From the NCBI GenBank assembly GCA_918026815.1, contig CAKJVC010000080.1:21453-85452 (forward strand): a stretch of 64,000 nucleotides of DNA, read 5' to 3'. A program made the translations under genes and the position numbers. Shown here piece by piece: positions 48,301 to 61,030 of this stretch. Each line of letters begins with the position of its first letter. Position 1 is the first letter of the stretch. Source of the DNA: Chalara sp. BL73. Its lineage: Eukaryota; Ascomycota; Leotiomycetes; Helotiales. The notes under the pieces are model-generated. The model ran no database searches. It saw only the letters and a program-made list of their open reading frames with translations, and had not been told where the DNA came from.

Positions 48301-49991
48301 TTTTCTTTTGTGTTCAGTCAGAGAATAGGAGAATCAGCACGAAACTCTAACAGGTTTATAGCTAAGGTTATATATCGGCATTTATCTTCACATAACCCGC
48401 CCTGGTTTTCTTAGTCCATTCTTTCGCAATCACAATGGATCACTGCCGAGGCTGACACTTGTTGATCTAACTACCCTGCCCTATCTGACTCTAGACTGTC
48501 AAAAATTAGTACCCGTAGATGGGTCTACATAGAAAACTTGGCAAGGTTATGTGCCTAATTGTCGAGTATATTGTGAGTATATTGTGAAAGGACTAAAGTG
48601 CACTATTCCATGCAGAATCAGACGATAAGTTGTTAAAGCAGGTAAGATCTCACAGACCGGGTACATTCGTAGTAGATTAAGCCGTATTCGGACATGCCAG
48701 GATGTGCCATGGAACGGAATTTTTGGCTTGAAAAGAATCGAACTAATTGCCACTAGAAGTGATTCAATATTCTCGTCGCTCGCAGCAATGGAGTTACCCC
48801 GTGTGCTCATTGTCATCAGATGTTAATGAAGGCGGGTCGCCAAGACAATAATTTCTTTGTTTATATATAGTATGCATGTGTTTTTCCCGGATCTTAAGCG
48901 CGTAGAGGCTGTACGTGCATTGGGAGAAGCATTACAGGCTAGAGCAAGGAGAATTTGCAGGCTCTACTAAGGACGAAGCTTTATTTCTTACGTAGCATCC
49001 AAAAAAGTTGTCAGTTTCTTGATGATGACGAATGCATGGCTAATGACTGACAAGCGCATGTTTACTATCGTATGTGGTTTCTGCACAGCAGTTCAGGAAG
49101 TGCTTGTTATCACAGTATCAGCCCGACACAGACCATCTAATCCGTCGCATGTGAAAACCCACCAAACAAGACTGGGAATGCAAGCTTGGCAATCGTGCAG
49201 GTTCAAGGAGTCTCGTGCAGCAAGAAAAGATAAACTGATTTCCACATTTATAACAATTTGTGGTTCCAACGGAGTTCCTGTACACTTCTCTGGTCAGGCA
49301 AATTACATAACCATGGTCTTCCAGCTACTAGGGCTTACTGTAGGATTTAGGCGCTTTGGTGTCGATACCCATGCTTGCTCTCGGCGAGCAACCGGCTATT
49401 GTGGCTTGGGTACCATATTAAAACTGATTAAGTAAGCTTAACGTGGGGGATTATTTCTTGGCCCTTCGTTTACTGTAAATTCCATTGCGTTTTAGGGTAC
49501 TTGGAATATATTTGATTGGCGGGGCCGCGCAGGGGATTAGGCTAGAACAGGGGCAAAATCTGTGCGTACTGTATCTACAGTCATCGCTGAACTAGTAGGG
49601 TTGTATTTTACTAGCAAGCCAGGATTATAAGGTTCTATCACTGCAGGGCTAGCGACCCTAAATCTCGGGAGAGTTACAGTGCTAATCGACCCCAAAGTTC
49701 TCCCACAGGTTTTAACATGTCTAGACCTGCCATATCCAGGGCTTCCATCTTGATCAGATGAGCCGTGCCTCAATTGAGTATCCTATGTGTCGGTTGGAAA
49801 TTAAGGCACATCTTTCAATAGGTTTAGGATTCTGTGGCGTGTTACATGCCGTACCGCATGTGAAGCTCGATCATGCAAACTTCTAGAGAAATTCAGCACA
49901 TATGAACCCCGTCGCCACGTGGATTTCGACCTTTTATCCATCCCTCTCTCTACTCGCACTTCCGGTCACGTTATAGTTCCTACTCTCCATA
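48301..49991. other. Divergent intergenic region
   Basis: 1691 bp between the P450 (minus) and the secreted oxidase (plus). An open frame of 138 codons at 49019-49435 and one at 48547-48816 (minus) have no recognised domain. The outer parts are the likely promoters. Confidence 0.35.
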
Positions 49992-51608
49992 ATGTCATAC
50001 GTAAAGAAGATTACCCCTTTCGGGTCTATTCCTGCAATTCTTTTGGCATTGGCACTTTCACCAAACGTTTGCGCAGCACCCGCTACCAGCGCATCTGCCC
50101 AATGTGCTGCATTGTCCATATTGTTATCATCAAAAGTTTCCTATCCGACTAGTCCCGCTTACATTGCATCATCTGAGTCGTACTTTTGGCAACAGTCCGA
50201 ACAACTCACTCCAGCCTGCATTATCTCCCCAAGTTCTAGCTCCGATGTCTCGAAGATCGTGGGCACTTTGACGGCCTTCCATGTCCTCAAACCAGGAAGC
50301 GTCATTGCCTCGGTACGCGGTGGAGGGCATAGCACAGTTGTTGGAGCTGCAAACGCCAATGGTGGAGTGACAGTTGATTTGACGTCTCTGGATGCTGTTA
50401 CTCTCAACACGGATAAGACCATTGTGTCTGTAGGCCCAGGCGCTAGGTGGGAAGAAGTCTACACCAAGCTTGACCCATTCAATCTCACTGCTAGTGGGGG
50501 TCGAGTCGCTGGCGTTGGTGTTGGCGGCTACCTTACAGGTGGTCAGTCTAGTTCCTCCATTGATCAGAAGTTAGTCACTAAAGTGTTACAGGCGGTATAT
50601 CCTTTTTCTCGGGGGTATATGGTTGGGCCGCTGATCTAGTCGTGGGAATAGAGGTGGTTTTGGCGGGTGGTAAGGTGGTATATGCAACACGCACTGCATA
50701 TCCAGATCTCTTTTCGGCACTGCAAGGAGGCTCAAACAACTTCGGAATAGTCACGAGGTTTGATATCAAAACGATTCCACAAGGAAAGTTCTTAGGAGGG
50801 GTTGTAGTTTATCCCATTAGTACTTTGGAAGCTCAGCAACAAGCATTCGCTACGTTTATCAACCCAAGCAACTTCGATGGCAAAGCCGCTGTCATTCAGG
50901 CGTTTGTATGGTCGGCTGCTACTGGCCCGTTGGTGTCGAATGACATCAAATATACTGATCCGGTTCTCACTGCTCCTGCAATTCAGCCTTTCTTTGATAT
51001 TCAGCCTCAGTATCTAAATACCGAGCGAGTATCTTCGGTTCTAGATTTCGTTACTGAGCAGGCTGCTCTTCAGCCTTCTCAAGCACGGTATGTCGCCTCT
51101 AACATAGGTCGACTATCGAGACTAATATTCATATTACAGGGGCCTATATGCCAATACAGGGTTCAAACCAACTTTAGCTGTTCTCCAAGCTGTATATAGT
51201 CTTTGGGATAAGGCTATTCCTACGGTACAAGCGGTGGATGGACTTCAATTTAGCTTGATCTTTCAAAGGACTCCTGTTAATATCCCAGGAAACGTCAACT
51301 CCCTAGGTCTGCCCTCTGATGCTGGTTCGCTCGTCATCTGTGAGCTCTCCTTCAGCTGGAGTAGTGCCGCAGATGACGCGCTTGTAAAGAGCACGGCACA
51401 GTCCCTGATAGCCTCGATCGAAGCTGCTACAAAAGCGGCTGGTGTTTTTGATGAGTTCTTGTATCTCAACTATGCCGCATCCTTCCAGGACCCTATTGGC
51501 GGATATGGCGCTGCAAACGAGGCCAGACTGCAAACGGCAAGTGAAAAGTATGATCCATGTGGATTCTTCCAGGTTGCTGTTCCCGGTGGCTTTAAGCTTG
51601 ATAAATAA
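49992..51608 (+). CDS. Secreted FAD-linked oxidase (BBE-like / FAD_binding_4)
   Basis: Three exons (49992-50541, 50592-51087, 51140-51608) give 504 residues. A signal peptide is evident: basic start, hydrophobic 'IPAILLALALSPNVCA', cleavage near residue 28. The PCMH-type FAD domain has 'QLTPACIISPSSSSDVS', the 'VRGGGHS' motif whose His is the usual covalent FAD attachment site, 'SVGPGARWEEVYTKLDPF' and 'GVGVGGYLTGGGISFFS' (restored across intron 1). The C-terminal BBE element includes 'FLYLNYAASFQDPIGGYG' and 'YDPCGFFQ'. These enzymes oxidise sugars, alcohols or alkaloid-like products outside the cell or in vesicles. The substrate is unknown. Frame is intact throughout. Confidence 0.86.
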
Positions 51609-52199
51609 GGGGTTGTTGGTAAGGAAGGCTAGTTTTCATCGGATTATGAAAGGAATATTTAGAGTAGGAAAACTAATAGACCTAATATAAGTATAATATA
51701 TTTCTGAGATAGTGACCTGCCGCCTAAGGTTACTATGGTGAAAGTCTTTGCGCGTGCTCAAATATTACTGAGCTTGCAGACATTCCGAAACTAGCACTGC
51801 AGCATGTGACAGCTACGATATATAGAGCCTTACATGCCCATATAGTGAGATCCAAGAGCACCATGAAAGAAATCTTCGCATGGGTGCTCTGCATCAAGTC
51901 CCCAACATTGCAAACCACGGAATTCAGCTGCATCCTTAATAGATATCCCTTCACAAGCTTAATTGTTAAGATATCTAAGGCTAAGAATGCCGCTGGTTGA
52001 ATATCTTCGGTTCTATTGTGCAAGTACAAACGGGAGCGGGGGAGTTCGTAGCCTTGTCTAATACCAGTATAACAGTAGAGGAATTCTAAATGAATATGGA
52101 AATATAAATCGTAATTTAAAAAACTAAATTGCTCAGGTTCGTACAGAAACATTGGATAAATAAATTTGGAAAACAAATCCTTTGCTTATGTTTTATGGT
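51609..52199. other. Convergent intergenic region
   Basis: 591 bp between the converging BBE oxidase and SAT4-type genes. Nothing else was recognised. Confidence 0.35.
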
Positions 52200-53799
52200 T
52201 CAACGGTTCTCTTCATACACCGCCCATTCTTGTTGCATATGAATTCCTCTCAGAGGATCTGTTTCTAAACCTGCACCACTAGCAACACGTGTTCTGCTTT
52301 GCGGCGTAACATGGCCCATTTCTACATCATGATCTGGAATTTTATGTTCAGGGGTATTCAAGTTCTCATCCGATTCACTGATTGCGACCTTGTAAGGATG
52401 TTTCCTTGAGCTAACTGTTTCGGAAGGACCAGTGGTGTTGATGCCGCTACGGCCGCTACGCGTTCCGGTACGAGAATTGCCAGTTGTCATAAAAGAAACG
52501 ATCTTAAGAGACATCACTGAATCCACGATGCTGAAATTTGGGAATTGATGACCGAGGAAATTCGCTAGCGACGGCATACAGGCACAGATAATACCGATCT
52601 CCATTTCAACGAGACTGGCGTGTGTTAGGTGATATGGTTTCATGACTATAATACCGTCACATAAGACTTACATTGCAATTGAAACTGGAACTGATTCCCA
52701 GGTGGAGTCGTTCGTGTGATCGTTGAGACGTACTTTGTAGTAAACACCGAGAAACGACGCAACAACAGCGCTGTAGAGATAATCAGCGTTTGTTTGAAGG
52801 TGGGAGGAACTGAATGTCTTACGCAAACCCAGTTATGAACACTAAGATAACACCCAGTTTTCGACGGAATGTCAATTTCAGCTTTGCAACTCCCATCATA
52901 GGGATCAAAAATGTAAATATGTCTATTCCAAAACTGGTAGCCGTGATTGGGATTGACAAGTGCTTCAAAGAATATAAGTTTCGTGGATCCAGATTCATTG
53001 CGAGCCATGATTGCCCTCGACGTGGTGTTTGCAGGACCATTTGCGCAATCCAGAAGCCAGTGAATGCCACAACGGTGACAACAATTCCAGCGTAACAGCA
53101 CATCCGCAGCCATCTGATAGGACGGAAAAGATGAATGTAAAAGATGAAGAACGTGCATTTGACGAATGGGATCACCACCGTACCAAACCAGTTATTGATG
53201 TAGATTGGCTATAGAATCATGCAAAGATTAGCTGCTGCTATATCTTCCTTCTTTCGAAGGGGATGTAACAAGACCTACTACTGCGAACCACGGATCTATC
53301 GACTGAAGAGCAGAAATGTCCCATTGGTGTCTCCCATAACCCCCTTTGACAATGGCTAAATAATTTAGTTAGCATCAAGAAAAGAAAAAGGCCAGAAAAA
53401 CTTACAAACACAGTGAATGGTATAGTATATAAGTGTAAGGAACTTTGGAAGGAAAGTCAGCACTTTTCCTTCTTATAGCATCACTCAAGGTATAAACTTA
53501 CAGCAGCAATAAGACAAGTGACTGGCAGAGTATTAGCAGGCGTTTCTGTGCTGAACAAAAGGGTGTTACTTACTATCATCCGCTGTAGTCTTGCGCATAA
53601 TGCGAAGCTTAGCATCCATTCGAATGGCCATAAATACCAACATAATCGGCGTTAGTACTGCACCGACAATAATAAGGCTCCATCCCGTATTTGGTCCATC
53701 TACAAAGTTTGATTCCGTTCCATTTGGGGGGATGCCAATGGCAAAATTTGCTAAGATACTGTTTGGAATACCATCGGTGGTGCCATTGATATCAAGCAT
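52200..53799 (-). CDS. SAT4-type fungal rhodopsin-fold membrane protein
   Basis: Seven-span integral membrane protein of the SAT4/fungal rhodopsin-domain family. Start ATG 53799; exon 1 ends at 53574, followed by a 20-bp exon (ITCLIAA) and further short exons. Membrane segments include 'WSLIIVGAVLTPIMLVFMAI', 'VVIPFVKCTFFIFYIHLF' and 'AGIVVTVVAFTGFWIAQMVL'. Family landmarks: 'GGYGRHQWDI' (usually G-x-G-R-H-x-W-D), 'INNWFGTVVIPFVK' and 'LVEMEIGIICACMPSL'. The last 120 residues are a hydrophilic cytosolic tail. Such proteins are common in fungal genomes, often expanded, and mostly without proven function; some are receptor-like. Exact exon edges in the middle were read from splice consensus only. 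Confidence 0.8.
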
Positions 53800-55949
53800 G
53801 ATTGAATAGAGAAATGGTTGCAAAGGGTGAATGTGATCCTCTCCAAATTATGTCATGTAAGAAAAGATGCTCTATCCTATCCGTGCCTCGAACGATAGAC
53901 ATGCCAATGTATTAAACATGTCGGCCATTAGAGATGTCCTGGCCCAGGCCAACCGACTTCTCAACGTGTACCACACCACGAGGCGCTTGCCGCACTCCTG
54001 CATCTACTTTATTATTAGATCTTTATTACATGTGCTACTTTCTTTCAAGCGCTATGTTAGGATGACTAGCATGTGTGGTCTAGAATTCTTTCAGAACTAC
54101 TCGCTGCGCCACACTGTCCGACTAAAATATTAGTCAAATCCAAGATTAAAGGCGTCACCGAACCCCACTCGGATAAAACGAATCACTAGTGGTTACTATA
54201 TGCTACCCCACCAACGATAGTACGTACTGTATTTGAACAGGGTTGCAACGCTAATTACTGTGCTGCAACGGCTTTTAGGCGAGCGATCTTCTTTTTCGGT
54301 TAACAAATAGCTTATCGGAGTATCCACTTTCTTAAGCCATGTGATTTTGTATTATGGGTGCGGCGCAGCGGGAGAGGCTATCATCACTCGTTATCCATAC
54401 ATGAACTGACCCGTGATTTTCACAAAGGATATAGGACTATAATATCACCCATCGAGATAGGCGTCCTGTTGTGCGCTACTGAACCTCGCCACTAGTTTTA
54501 TATAACCTTTGTCCTTGTGTAACTATCTGGGATATCGTAGGCCGATCTCGTAAATACAGGCTTCCTAAGATTGCTTCGCTTTGACAACATATGAATTATC
54601 TAGTATGTATCTAGCTCGAGAATTGAAATACATTGATAATCTAAGTGATGGTGGGGAGTAGTTCCCATAGCCGTAAAACTAGCGACGCTGATAATACGCC
54701 AAGAGATCTCGGCAAATAAGCGCAAATGCTAGGCGAACTTGGAGCTGTACTCGTGTGGCCCAGCGCACAGTAAACTAACCAGGGTGAGAACGACATGGGC
54801 AAAGAATTTGCACAATAGCCAATTCTCGCGCAATAATTAAGGGGAATTTTTGCAGGCAATGAGATCGATGCTCACTTTTCCCACGCCCCGCCCGTGAAGC
54901 ATAGCTAGGCCGCATTTGACCAAAACGTTTCAGCCTCAATAGAGTTCCTACCATGTCATTGTAACATGCAAGTTATCGATTGCCGATTAGGAACTAAGTA
55001 CAAATCCAGAAGCAACCTTGATACTACCACAACTGAGCGCAGTTCAGACAACACCATGCACCTGGAAATTCTGAATGCACTAGGATATGAGCGCGGGAAT
55101 GAACTTGATTCAGACCGAAGCGCCATAAACGCATCAGAGTGGATTGGTTAACACTTTCTAGACTCTGAGGAAGAGAGCGGCGCAATGAGATCTATCATAC
55201 TACACAGCCTGGTGTTGAGATCATGTGCTTTCACTATTTGATTGATGTGAATGAACATTTATTACTGGATAATGCAAAGAGTCTGGACGAAAGTCACTGC
55301 TGCAACAATTCTAGGATATCGGCACCATGCTGTGGTTATTCAGAGACTCTCTAGAGGACATGGATGGTGCTTCCGTATATTCTCATGCTCAGATATATGT
55401 AAAGTTATTGCATTAGGTATATGGGTAACGGAAACGGTATGGGTCTCAGGAATATGAGCTATTTTTTCTTCTTCTTTCAGTTTGTATCTCGAAGCGATAC
55501 AGACCAGATCGCTACTGTACGTAATGCCTGCTGCGTTTGAGTTCCTTAAGAAGTATAGCGATATTTTGAGCGGTACGTTGCCGGGCATGGCTGAAGGATC
55601 GGATGCATGGCGCTTTCTGAATGCAGGTACAGCAATTGCGCCGTTGAGCAGAATGGAAGGCTTGATCAGGGCCCACTTAGGTTCTGTCATCACTGTTAAG
55701 ACATAGTTATGTCTCACCTTTAGTGAACAATTCGGCCAGTGAGAGTACACAAAGTTTCGCCCTTCTCACAAGGTTTCGAACTATTGAATGTAGGAGTGGA
55801 AGAATTCAAGAATTCTGGAGTCTGGAGAAAGGAAAACAGGGTGCAATCTACTAGATACTGGTCTATGACATGTAACTGACATATAGACAGATTCGGTGGT
55901 TGATACTACGGGGTGAAAAGAGCAGCAAACCAACATTTTCACATTCAAT
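53800..55949. other. Intergenic, nothing recognised
   Basis: 2150 bp between the SAT4-type gene and the 3' end of the second P450. Several short open frames (for example 54641-54859 minus, 55340-55750 minus, 55482-55706 plus) overlap and lack domains. The left part is the SAT4 gene promoter. Confidence 0.35.
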
Positions 55950-57602
55950 CTAGACCCTGAATCTCCATACCCCGTCCTGCCAAGTTTCTCTATGCCTAAT
56001 ATGTACCATAACTTCCCCTATGGGTGGGTGAACATTGATTGTCGAGTCATGTTCATCCGAACCTGGGTGAACCCAAGCACCGCCTGCTGGTTTTACATCA
56101 AAGCGAAGAGTCATCATAGCACAGATAGATAAGACCTGATTCTGAGCAAAGAAGCGGCCAGGGCATAAGCTCTGCCCGCCGCCAAACGCGATAAACGCAC
56201 CGGCGGGCTGTTTTGTGTCCATGAACCTTCGCGGGTCGAATTCATTGGCGTTTGGTCCCCAGGAGTTTTTGTTAAAATGGTATGACTGGTGTGGCATAAA
56301 AATAAATGTGCCTTTTTTCAGCAGATACCGGTTGTTGATTGTGGTATCTTCAACAACTAGTCTGCTTCCAGCGCCTCTTGAGTAATAGCGCAACACCTCG
56401 TGGAAAACCGATCTCAGAATGGGTACCTCTCGAATGTTCCTTACGTCCAGCTCATAATGAACGACACTACCGCTTTCAGATGTAGTTAGTAAATGCATAA
56501 TCGCAGCACGCACTTCAGCGAGCAGCTTTTCGTCATTGAAGACGTGGTATAGCACCCAAAATCCAGAAGGCATGGAGTTGGCTACAAGTCCATGGGTATT
56601 GGCAACATCCATACTAGCTATATCCGAAGCAGAAACCTGGTATTCGGCAGATACTTTTGCTGCACTCTGTACCCAAGATGAAGAGAGTTCAGATCCCCCA
56701 TCAGAATAGTATTTCATAAATGCTGCAATGATTTTGCTACGGGCGGCGTATGCTTTCGCACATGTATACTTTGGATATGGGTAGGATACGACTCCCGAAG
56801 CGTTGTCTTAAAAATCACTGTTTCTTGTTAGACAGCCATTATCATCTTGTCAAGATAAAACCTCCTGCTATTTAGAGCTTACTGGTATGCTTTAACTACA
56901 TCGGGGTCCTTATATGGATTCTTTGGGCCATAGAAACTATTGGTGGCCGATGACATCACTTCACTAGCAACCCAACTCCACAGGTCAACTGGACCCCTTG
57001 AGTCACGCTTAAGGTTTCCAATAGCGGTGGCCAAGTTATAGCAAGCAAGGCGAGTGGCAGTAGTCAACGATTCACCTGGCATCAAGGTTCTTTGTGAACT
57101 GGCAATTCCGTCCTTCAAATAGCTAGGCTGTGATTCGCCAACGTTGACATATTCTGCGAGAATCCTCGCCCCAGATGGGCTTAGACCGGCCAGTTTAGGA
57201 GTATATAGAGTCTCGACATAGCGCATAGAGATCTTGGCAGGAATTCTTTGCATCGCGGTATATATTTCTGGAGAGTTCGCGACATAGGCTTTCCCTCCAG
57301 GTAGACCTGGAAAGGGTATTGTGTATATGTCCAATCCTGAAGTTTCACTTGCAGGGAATAATTAGCAGGAGATCTTGAATGAGAAGAAGCACCTAGAAGA
57401 CTGACTAAATATCGACCAAGTAACGAGCTTGCTTTTTCATCATTCCAAGTACGTGGCCAAACACTGGAACCTTGGGTAGAATGTACAAAGGTTCATTGAT
57501 GTAATTCTTTGGTTTGAGCGCTAGAGAGAGTAGGAATAGCGAGAATGCTAGCCCTAGCAACGCAGGCGATAGAGCAGAGATTTCCAGTCTGCTACTTTCC
57601 AT
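55950..57602 (-). pseudogene. Cytochrome P450 with an in-frame stop codon
   Basis: Fungal P450 of the CYP7/CYP8-like group. Three exons (57602-57406, 57347-56883, 56817-55950) total 1530 bp and stay in frame. Codon 224 (56810-56808) is TAA, just after exon 3 begins. Before it: membrane anchor 'LLGLAFSLFLLSLAL' and 'GLDIYTIPFPGLPGGKAYVA'. After it: 'GLVANSMPSGFWVLYHVF' (I-helix region), ExxR in 'VFHEVLRYYSRGAGSRLV', 'NEFDPRRFM' and the haem loop 'FGGGQSLCPGRFFAQNQ', all intact. A C-to-T change of CAA would explain the stop. An alternative acceptor that starts exon 3 at 56736 bypasses it, but removes about 27 conserved residues. Either a recent pseudogene, a sequence error or a splice variant. 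It is divergent from the GMC gene. Confidence 0.72.
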
Positions 57603-58551
57603 ATCTGCCGAAACTCCACGCTGATTGAAGGAAACATATAGATTAGAGGACTAAGGGTGCCTGCGACAGCGAGATAATGACAACGAAAATGGCTGCCTTA
57701 GTTACTGTGGAGCCCTTAGTTCATCTCAACTCATGAAAGGGAGAGCCAAACACAAGACTACGAGAGCAAATCGGTATTACAATTACAATCTGATGATGCC
57801 GCAAGCGCGGATATAGTGAACAAAGTGCCAGTCCAACGTGCGCTCGCTTGTCCAAGGAGGCTGATGCAGATCCAGCATGAGGAAGCGTTGTGCTTCTGAA
57901 GACCTGACCTAATCCTTGTTCTCAGCTTCGACCATCACCACGCTCTTTGGCTTACCGGATTGGGGAGTAACATGTGAAAGTAGATGGCGGCCACAAAGTG
58001 GTACTGTAATTTGTAAATCAAATGTAAAAGTTTCCTCCCGCGAGGATAAGACTTCGCGATTATGCAGGATGCTAGCCTGGGAAACAAGTCCCATTCCGAC
58101 AAGATGGGTTGTGGGAACGAGGCTATCGAATCAATTACAGACCATAAGTACAGTAACGCGTGGCGCCGCTGACATGCATATGCAAGAGGAGGATTCGACA
58201 TAAGGTTATCAGCCCCCGGCAACCTTACAATGTAACCAATAACCCAAGCTAACTGTGGGTTAGCGGCAAACTGCACATGCGGCGTAAAATGTGACCAATG
58301 TTTTACTCAACACTAACTCATCTCGCCCCGCACGCGCGCATTTCTGCCTTTTTTCTCTTGTCTCTTCGAGGCGGCGTTGGAAGCTGTAACTGCGGCCCAC
58401 TCTCTTTAAAAACTTGGATATCAAAAGAGTGATTCAGAATTGTTGTCTATTGTAATTACCTCATTTCTACTACCAACGGAGCTCCTCATTGCATCTGCTC
58501 CTTTCTGTACGCTGATCACTCAACTCTTCCTCTCGCAGTCCTCACAGCGCT
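57603..58551. promoter_or_regulatory. Divergent P450/GMC promoter region
   Basis: 949 bp between the divergent starts of the second P450 and the GMC oxidoreductase. Overlapping open frames at 57909-58276 have no domain. Shared control of the two genes is possible from the arrangement alone. Confidence 0.35.
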
Positions 58552-60648
58552 ATGTGGTGGCCATTTGGTCGCAAGTATCCGGAACGTTGTCCTCAAGATG
58601 TCGATTCTCGTGAGTTCGATTATGTTGTTGCGGGCGGTAGGTGTCACAAAACCTTTCTCTCTCCTAGTGGTATTAATTGAGATACTACAGGCGGGACCGC
58701 GGGATGTGCTTTAGCATCGCGCCTGAGTGAAGATCCCAACGTTTCTGTCCTGCTTCTTGAGCGAGGTCCAGCCAATGATACGTGGATTTCTCGTGTTCCC
58801 ATAGTATCTTCGAACATTCTCAAGTCGGATGGCGGTGCTTCCAGCTGGAATTGTGAGCCAATGAAGTATTGCGACAATCGCAAAAGCCTATTCTTTCGAG
58901 GGAGGTGCTTGGCGGTGGCTCGCGAATCAACGGCATGGTTTATACGCGTGGAACACCTGCGGATTATGATGCGTCGGCTGCCTTGGGCCATCCTGAATGG
59001 AGCTATGAGAAAGTACTACCTTATTTCGTGAAAGGAGAGAAAGCGTTGGACAAACCAAAGTTGAGCTACCGTGGGGATTCAGGTATGTAACAGGTGGACC
59101 TCTCTGGATCTGTAACTGAAAATCTATGGTAAACAGGCACATGGATCACTCGTTCATTCATATATGTTACCTGGCTGTTCAATGTATACCGCGTGTTAGT
59201 TCAATCCCAAGTTGTCCCATTGCCATGCGACATTATCTAGATTCTAAAACCAAGTTAGGTTCAGCGATGCTGCCGTAGCCATGGGCTTTCCGCGTGTTCC
59301 AGACACGGCTGCCCCTGACGCTCCTGCTGATGGACTTGCTACTCTAGACTCGACTATAGACGAAAATAATAGGCGCGTCTCGACTTTTGACGCCTTTCTG
59401 CCTAGAGAAGTTGCTCTGAAGCGGGAGAAGAACCTGACAATCTGCACAATGGCAATCGTTTCTCGCATTGTATTCTCTGGGCAAGAGGAAAAGGGAAAGC
59501 CCCGGGTGAAAAAAGTGCTTTTCAAACTTACGGACCCAAAATCGGACAAAGTTTGGTCAGTAAAGGTCAAAAAGGAAGTGATTGTCTGCTCCGGTTCTAT
59601 TGGCTCGCCCCAGGTTCTAATGCTCAGGTAAGGCCCCCTTTCCCTATCTAAAGCAAAAGCCCAAATCTGACAATTAATTCGTGCAGCGGCATCGGACCGC
59701 GTGCTCATCTCGAAGAAAATGGTATCGAGGTTGTGCATGATCTCCCTGGTGTTGGATCGGAGCTCGTATGTTACTATCATAATGGGCCCCGTGGGCTACT
59801 CTATGCGATAGTGCTGACAGATGATTTTTTTAATAGACTGACCACCATGGCGTTCCAGTAGCTTGGGAGGTACCCATAAATGAATCTCTCACTGCCGTCG
59901 CAGTATCCCCCGTGCTGAAAGGCGGTCTAGAATTTCTCAAATACCTCATTTGGGGAACTGGTATCTTGGGCAATCCTGTTCAAATCCTTTCTCTTTTGTC
60001 CGCTCCTCATCCCTCGCCAAAGGTGGTACTGAGTTTCGCTCCGATATGCCCGCCAGACCTTCGAAAGATAGCCCTGAGGCAGCGATATCAAACCCTCAAG
60101 ACTACGTTCCTGACATAGAGCTGATGCCAATTGCCACTAGCGCGATGGATGATCTCGAGGAGCACAACCGCCTGTTTTCCAAGATCGGCGCATTTTCACT
60201 GCTTGCTAGTCATGTGCAGCCCAAATCGCGCGGCACTGTCCGCCTATCATCCTCAAACCCTCATGATCAACCCAAAGTCGATTTCGGGATTCTCTCAGAC
60301 CCCGCGGACTACGTTGTCTTGCGTGCCGCCGTGCGATTATCCTTGAAATTAGGAGAAGCTATGAAGGCCTCCGGATTCCCTCTTCTGCAGAATCTCGTAT
60401 TCACCGAGGAAGCCCAGCAGAGAGATATCGACAATGGCAACGATGACGAGCTTGACAAGTACATTCGTCGCAGAGTCAGGACTCTTTATCACTATACAAG
60501 TAGTTGTAGAATGGCGCCAGAGAACGACCCAAAGGCCCCCGGGGTCGTGGATGATGAGTTGCGGGTTTATGGGGTGGACGGGTTAAGGGTTTGTGATACA
60601 AGTGTGTTCCCGCAGATTGTGTCTGCTCATGTAACCGAGATCCCGTGA
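58552..60648 (+). pseudogene. GMC oxidoreductase gene, frame breaks and transposon insertion
   Basis: FAD-dependent GMC (glucose-methanol-choline) oxidoreductase, aryl-alcohol-oxidase-like. Motifs in order: FAD 'FDYVVAGGGTAGCALASRL', 'VSVLLLERGP', then 'LGGGSRINGMVYTRGTPADY', 'VKKEVIVCSGSIGSPQVLML', 'GIGPRAHLEENGIEVVHDLP', and the C-terminal 'LYHYTSSCRMAPEND' and 'LRVCDTSVFPQIVSAH' with the active-site His residues. Frame breaks by one base occur at the G run 58900-58902 and the A run 59982-59984; one more base in each run would restore the reading. At 60632 a transposon interrupts the last codons, so the protein would end with four foreign residues (TEIP). The missing end 'QAPAVMVAERCADFIKKLK' is found on the far side at 62775-62834. 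Confidence 0.85.
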
Positions 60649-60680
60649 CAAATCCCGCCCCGCATCAAATCCCACTCAAA
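60634..60680 (+). repeat. 5' terminal inverted repeat, transposon copy 2
   Basis: 47 bp identical to the 5' end of copy 1, starting ACCGAGATCCCG after the TA duplication. Confidence 0.9.
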
Positions 60681-60706
60681 AATGCATTCTATATAAATCT
60701 TCAAAC

Positions 60707-61030
60707 ATGAATAACTACGCCAAATCAGACGTTATTAACAAAGCTGTTGATTCAATTCGATCAAAGAAGTTTCTAAATGCTTCCCAAGCAGCGACACACT
60801 TTAGATGTAATCGTACGTCGATTAACAAAAAGCTGAAAAGTCAAACCTGTTATAAAGCCTATACAGACTTTATTGGCCGACAATGCTTTACAGACTTTCA
60901 GGAACGAGAGCTTATTCGTAGAATTAACTATTTAAGTAAAAAGCAAATGCTTTCTACTAGTAAAATAGTCAAAAACTTTGCGGAAAAGCTAAAAAAAAAG
61001 TGTAAAAAAACTAAGTCGGCTAATTTGTAG
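60707..61030 (+). pseudogene. Truncated pogo-type transposase (DNA-binding N-terminus)
   Basis: 107 codons. 'FLNASQAATHFRCNRTSINK' is a Psq-type helix-turn-helix, followed by 'FTDFQERELIRRINYLSKKQ', the start of the second CENP-B-like helix-turn-helix, as in Fot1/pogo transposases. The frame ends in a Lys-rich stretch; no DDE domain can be read in the AT-rich remainder. Without catalytic residues it cannot be an active transposase. Confidence 0.8.

Noticed and set aside
49019..49435. 138-codon open frame
   Set aside because: No domain, no splice-supported extension, and it sits in a long non-coding gap.
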